Below, one piece after another: positions 7,986-10,048 of a DNA stretch of 10,048 bases. Within the stretch, counting starts at the first letter, position 1. Every line of letters begins with the position of its first letter. The notes beneath the pieces are model-generated. The model saw only the letters and a list, made by a program, of their open reading frames with translations, did not search any database and was not told the DNA's origin. The position numbers and the translations under genes are program-made. Source of the DNA: JBAXBF01 sp034429745 (GTDB lineage: Bacteria > Chloroflexota > Anaerolineae > Anaerolineales > DRKV01); the NCBI GenBank assembly GCA_034429745.1, contig DAOUFY010000028.1, forward strand, positions 1 through 10,048, written 5' to 3'.

Positions 7986-8138
7986 TTAAAGATTACGCAA
8001 CCTATTTTCTGTAAAATTGTATAAGAAGTATCCATCGTACATTAACAAGCGAATTACTTGCCAGAACAATAATGCTTTTCGATCTGCCATTCTTCTGAGA
8101 TTTCCCCACCTAGATTTGTTTATATTACTGACTAACAT
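7986..8138 (-). CDS. Unidentified 50-residue ORF, possible gene remnant
   Basis: An ATG at 8138 opens a 50-codon frame ending in TAA at 7986-7988, starting 13 bases after the methyltransferase A stop. The product has a plausible protein-like composition with basic and aromatic residues: RWGNLRRMADRKALLFWQ near the middle and YDGYFLYNF towards the end. I do not recognise it. It has no clear ribosome-binding site. It may be a small protein, or the C-terminal scar of a larger glycan gene lost by deletion between methyltransferases A and B. The plus-strand frame over the same bases (8017-8214) looks like a shadow. Confidence 0.3.
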   Translation of the reverse strand: MLVSNINKSRWGNLRRMADRKALLFWQVIRLLMYDGYFLYNFTENRLRNL

Positions 8139-8151
8139 AGTAAAAATTTCA

Positions 8152-8985
8152 TTACTGCTCTTTCATCACTACAAACATCATCATGTGGCCAAAATGGTGT
8201 TCGATGAATTGTGAGTGGCTCAGACAGCCATCCATCAGTTTGCCAAGCAAATCTTGCTTCTGCAGGTGATGCTGCACAAAGGGGATTTCATCCTTCACTC
8301 CCTTGCGTCCGCTGGTGCTTAATGTGTCAATTAGCTTAAAGCCGTGCTCGTTGAGAATTTTTTCGAATACATTATCATCATAAGCATATTGGTAAAAAGC
8401 TAACCCATCAACATTACCGCGATAAAGCCCCAAACGAGCTTTAATTTTTCTTAAAAGATGCAAATGCGGTACATTGATAAAAGCTACCCCCTTTGGCTGA
8501 AGTACACGATATGCTTCTTGTAAAAATGGTTCAGGCCCTGCTTGGCGGTGTTCCATTACACCTAAGGAAATATACCCGGCGTAGGTGTTATCCGGAACAT
8601 CTAAATTACATACATCTCCCACATTTATGGGCAAGTCGGGGCGGATGGCGCGTACTGCTGCGACTGTCTCTGGGCTAAAGTCCACTCCTTCAACATCATA
8701 ACCGCGCTTTTGCAGCGCAAGCACGTACTGTCCCAAACCGCAGCCGGCTTCGATAATTTTGCCGCTTTTAGGCAGGTAACGGGTAAAAACTTCTGTATAA
8801 GGAGCAAGACTGCCATTTTCAGCAGCCTGATAAAACTCTGGTGAAAGATAGCTCTTCCAATGCTCATCCCAAAAAGAGGCATCGGCAGCGGCGAGGTAAT
8901 AGGCAAGATTTTTGCCTTCCATGCGCCGCTGGGCTAGATAGGTGGGGGTAGGAGAAGTCAAGGTTTTTTTCATTACTTTATTCAT
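8152..8985 (-). CDS. Class I SAM-dependent methyltransferase (methyltransferase A)
   Basis: With the ATG at 8985 the product has 277 residues. The core shows motif I IIEAGCGLG (77-85), GVDFSPE (100-106), INVGDV (120-125) and the motif IV-like SLGVMEHRQAGPEPFLQEAY (140-159), where EHRQ and the following GPEP are typical of a sugar or lipid methyltransferase group rather than the simple LEHL form. The C-terminus contains RLGLYRGNVDGLAFYQYAYD (184-203), which would form the substrate lid. An in-frame TTG at 9045 would add 20 residues but would overlap the upstream gene by 68 bases, so I prefer 8985, which overlaps the upstream TAA by 8 bases (ATGAATAA). A second ATG at 8973 is an alternative. 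No strong ribosome site precedes either, so translation may depend on coupling. It probably methylates a sugar or glycolipid intermediate; the exact target is unknown. Confidence 0.9.
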   Translation of the reverse strand: MNKVMKKTLTSPTPTYLAQRRMEGKNLAYYLAAADASFWDEHWKSYLSPEFYQAAENGSLAPYTEVFTRYLPKSGKIIEAGCGLGQYVLALQKRGYDVEGVDFSPETVAAVRAIRPDLPINVGDVCNLDVPDNTYAGYISLGVMEHRQAGPEPFLQEAYRVLQPKGVAFINVPHLHLLRKIKARLGLYRGNVDGLAFYQYAYDDNVFEKILNEHGFKLIDTLSTSGRKGVKDEIPFVQHHLQKQDLLGKLMDGCLSHSQFIEHHFGHMMMFVVMKEQ

Positions 8986-9919
8986 ATTGCGGTGATGTAA
9001 TGCACAAAGAACTCTCTTTTGGTTTGTAAATTCTAACCATTTCAATTTGATGGTTGCGAAAAATTTTATAAGGATTGGTGTTCCTTATCCAATGAACGAT
9101 TGGATTTGAGTCATCAGATAAATAAGTCGTTTTTGTTGTAACAATTATCCAATCATAATTACAGAGATCCTCTAACTTTTGAGGAGGAGAACCTATCAAC
9201 TCTGATGGGTAATAAAATGACAGATTATTATACCCTGTTGAAAAAGGTATTACAATATCGTTACCTTTACCTTGAGAAATGATAAATTCAGCAGCTTCTT
9301 TCATACCCTCACCTGTACTAACCAATTCCTTAATAAATAATGTTTGTGGGTCTGGGCGCCATGGCCATGTATATAATTGAGGGTAAGGAAACCACTCTAT
9401 AGTTGTTATTATTCCACCAAGCAAAATGATTATGAATACAGCTGAATTTATAGCTATATAATACCGTTTTGATTTAAAATAATGGCATAATACAGTTATT
9501 ATTTGTTGCAAAGCTAATCCGGACAATAGACAGATTGCTGGTACAATGATTAAAATATTTTTTGTGCTCTTTCGACCGGCAGGAAGACTTAATAAGAATA
9601 AGGTAAATGATATCCAAAATATTATGATTAGCGAATCTCTACGAATACTATGCTTCCATAATCCAACAATCAAACCGATAAAAAATAAAAGAATTGTCCA
9701 AGGAAGAATATGTTCTGGGCTGCGAATTAAATAAAAAAAATGACTAGTTATACCAATACTACCTTCTTCACCAGTAAAATGTGGAAGGGTGATATTTAAC
9801 TGAATTTGATTATAGATTCCTCTTATTGGATTTGGCCAAAGATTGGGATAAAATAAAATATAACTCGCCAAAGAAGTAACCCATAAAATATAATCAAAAT
9901 AATCAGGTGTAATAATCAA
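8978..9919 (-). pseudogene. GT39-like membrane glycosyltransferase, N-terminal half missing
   Basis: The frame gives 313 residues from a TTG at 9919, and is open only back to a TAA at 9947-9949 with no ATG. It has about five hydrophobic segments (residues 10-27, 71-88, 96-113, 120-144, 153-173) followed by a soluble tail. FYPNLWPNP (23-31), GRKSTKNILIIVPAICLLSG (115-134) and STGEGMKEAAEFI (201-213) resemble, in the right order, the middle and C-terminal parts of GT39 / PMT-like lipid-linked sugar transferases, where the first is usually a FPALWV-type loop and the last a GWGEGL-type start of the tail domain. Full-length members have about 500-600 residues with the catalytic acidic residues in the first periplasmic loop, which is absent here. 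So this is best read as a fragment left by deletion, rearrangement or insertion. The sequence just upstream does not look like a transmembrane continuation. A short functional protein is less likely. Confidence 0.6.
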
Positions 9920-9946
9920 AATCCACTTATCTGTTTTAGTGGTTTG

Positions 9947-10048
9947 TTATAACCTAAAAGTTAATATGTTACTGGCTCTTTGTTCGTACGAAAGATTTAG
10001 TGCTTTTGTTATTCCCGCCCTACTGCGCTGCTGAGCTAAAGCATGGTT
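9947..10048 (-). other. C-terminal end of an unidentified open frame entering from outside the window
   Basis: Read in the same frame as the GT39 fragment, the minus strand is open for 33 codons from the window edge to a TAA at 9947-9949. The encoded segment is hydrophilic, for example ITKALNLSYEQRASNI, and does not resemble the hydrophobic helices expected just before a GT39 C-terminal part. It may be the end of another gene, perhaps of an element that truncated the membrane protein, or simply a chance frame. I do not recognise it. Confidence 0.25.

Larger units (their letters stand above)
7848..8151. other. AT-rich gap in the gene cluster
   Basis: This 304-base stretch separates methyltransferase A from methyltransferase B and is the only real gap between genes in the window. 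It holds, on the minus strand, a 50-codon orphan ORF (7986-8138), a strong sigma70-like promoter (7908-7936) and a 9-bp perfect inverted repeat (7883-7905). I see no GC-rich hairpin followed by a T run, so no clear rho-independent terminator for the upstream genes. Confidence 0.6.

Noticed and set aside
8017..8214. Plus-strand frame of 65 codons over the gap and the end of methyltransferase A.
   Set aside because: It overlaps a well-supported gene on the other strand, has no ribosome site, and its composition is what reverse-strand AT-rich DNA gives.
8985..9045. TTG at 9045 as the start of methyltransferase A.
   Set aside because: It would overlap the upstream frame by 68 bases, and the added 20 residues show no methyltransferase feature; ATG at 8985 or 8973 is simpler.
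9983..9992. Ten-base palindrome TTCGTACGAA as possible element end or operator.
   Set aside because: It lies inside an open frame, has no second copy seen in the window and no promoter next to it; chance is sufficient.
10010..10040. TTTAGCTCAG on the minus strand resembles the D-arm of a tRNA.
   Set aside because: No matching acceptor stem, anticodon arm or TTCGA-type T-loop follows at the right spacing.

Overview
The window is a stretch of a surface-polysaccharide (exopolysaccharide, O-antigen-like or S-layer glycan) biosynthesis locus. Every gene I can support lies on the minus strand, so transcription runs from high to low coordinates. I count four soluble glycosyltransferases (two GT2-type, two GT4-type), three SAM-dependent methyltransferases (one interrupted by a single-base frameshift), one glutamine-dependent asparagine synthetase-like amidotransferase, and the C-terminal part of a GT39-like polytopic membrane glycosyltransferase. 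There are no rRNA or tRNA genes, no CRISPR array and no recognisable complete mobile element.

Layout in transcription order. At 9947-10048 there is an unidentified open frame that enters from outside the window and stops at a TAA. At 8978-9919 lies a GT39-like membrane protein that lacks its N-terminal half, overlapped by 8 bases by methyltransferase A (8152-8985). An AT-rich gap follows (7848-8151), holding a 50-codon orphan ORF, a consensus-like promoter and a perfect 9-bp inverted repeat near the predicted transcription start. Next come methyltransferase B (6953-7847, broken in a six-T run), a GT4 glycosyltransferase (5786-6940), methyltransferase C (4984-5760), a GT2 glycosyltransferase (4000-4980), the AsnB-like amidotransferase (2034-3986), a second GT4 enzyme (782-2041, 8-base overlap) and a second GT2 enzyme that runs off the left edge (1-774). 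From 7847 downwards no gap exceeds 25 bases, so these genes look like one operon driven at least in part by the promoter at 7908-7936.

Inferred joint function: the GT2 and GT4 enzymes would add sugars one by one to a lipid-linked glycan on the cytoplasmic face. The methyltransferases would decorate or cap sugars, and the AsnB-like enzyme either makes asparagine or amidates a sugar acid, as proposed for AsnB homologues in O-antigen clusters. Flippase, polymerase and sugar-nucleotide synthesis genes are not in the window.

Organism: bacterial. The GT39-like C-terminal domain and the style of methyltransferase A recall proteins I associate with Chloroflexota (Anaerolineae), but this is an impression and not a proof. 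Base composition is mosaic: asnB, methyltransferases A and C and the GT4 gene at 5786-6940 are moderate in GC, while the GT39 fragment, the gap, methyltransferase B, the 3' two-thirds of the GT2 gene at 4000-4980 and the two leftmost genes are AT-rich. This fits a recombining glycan locus.
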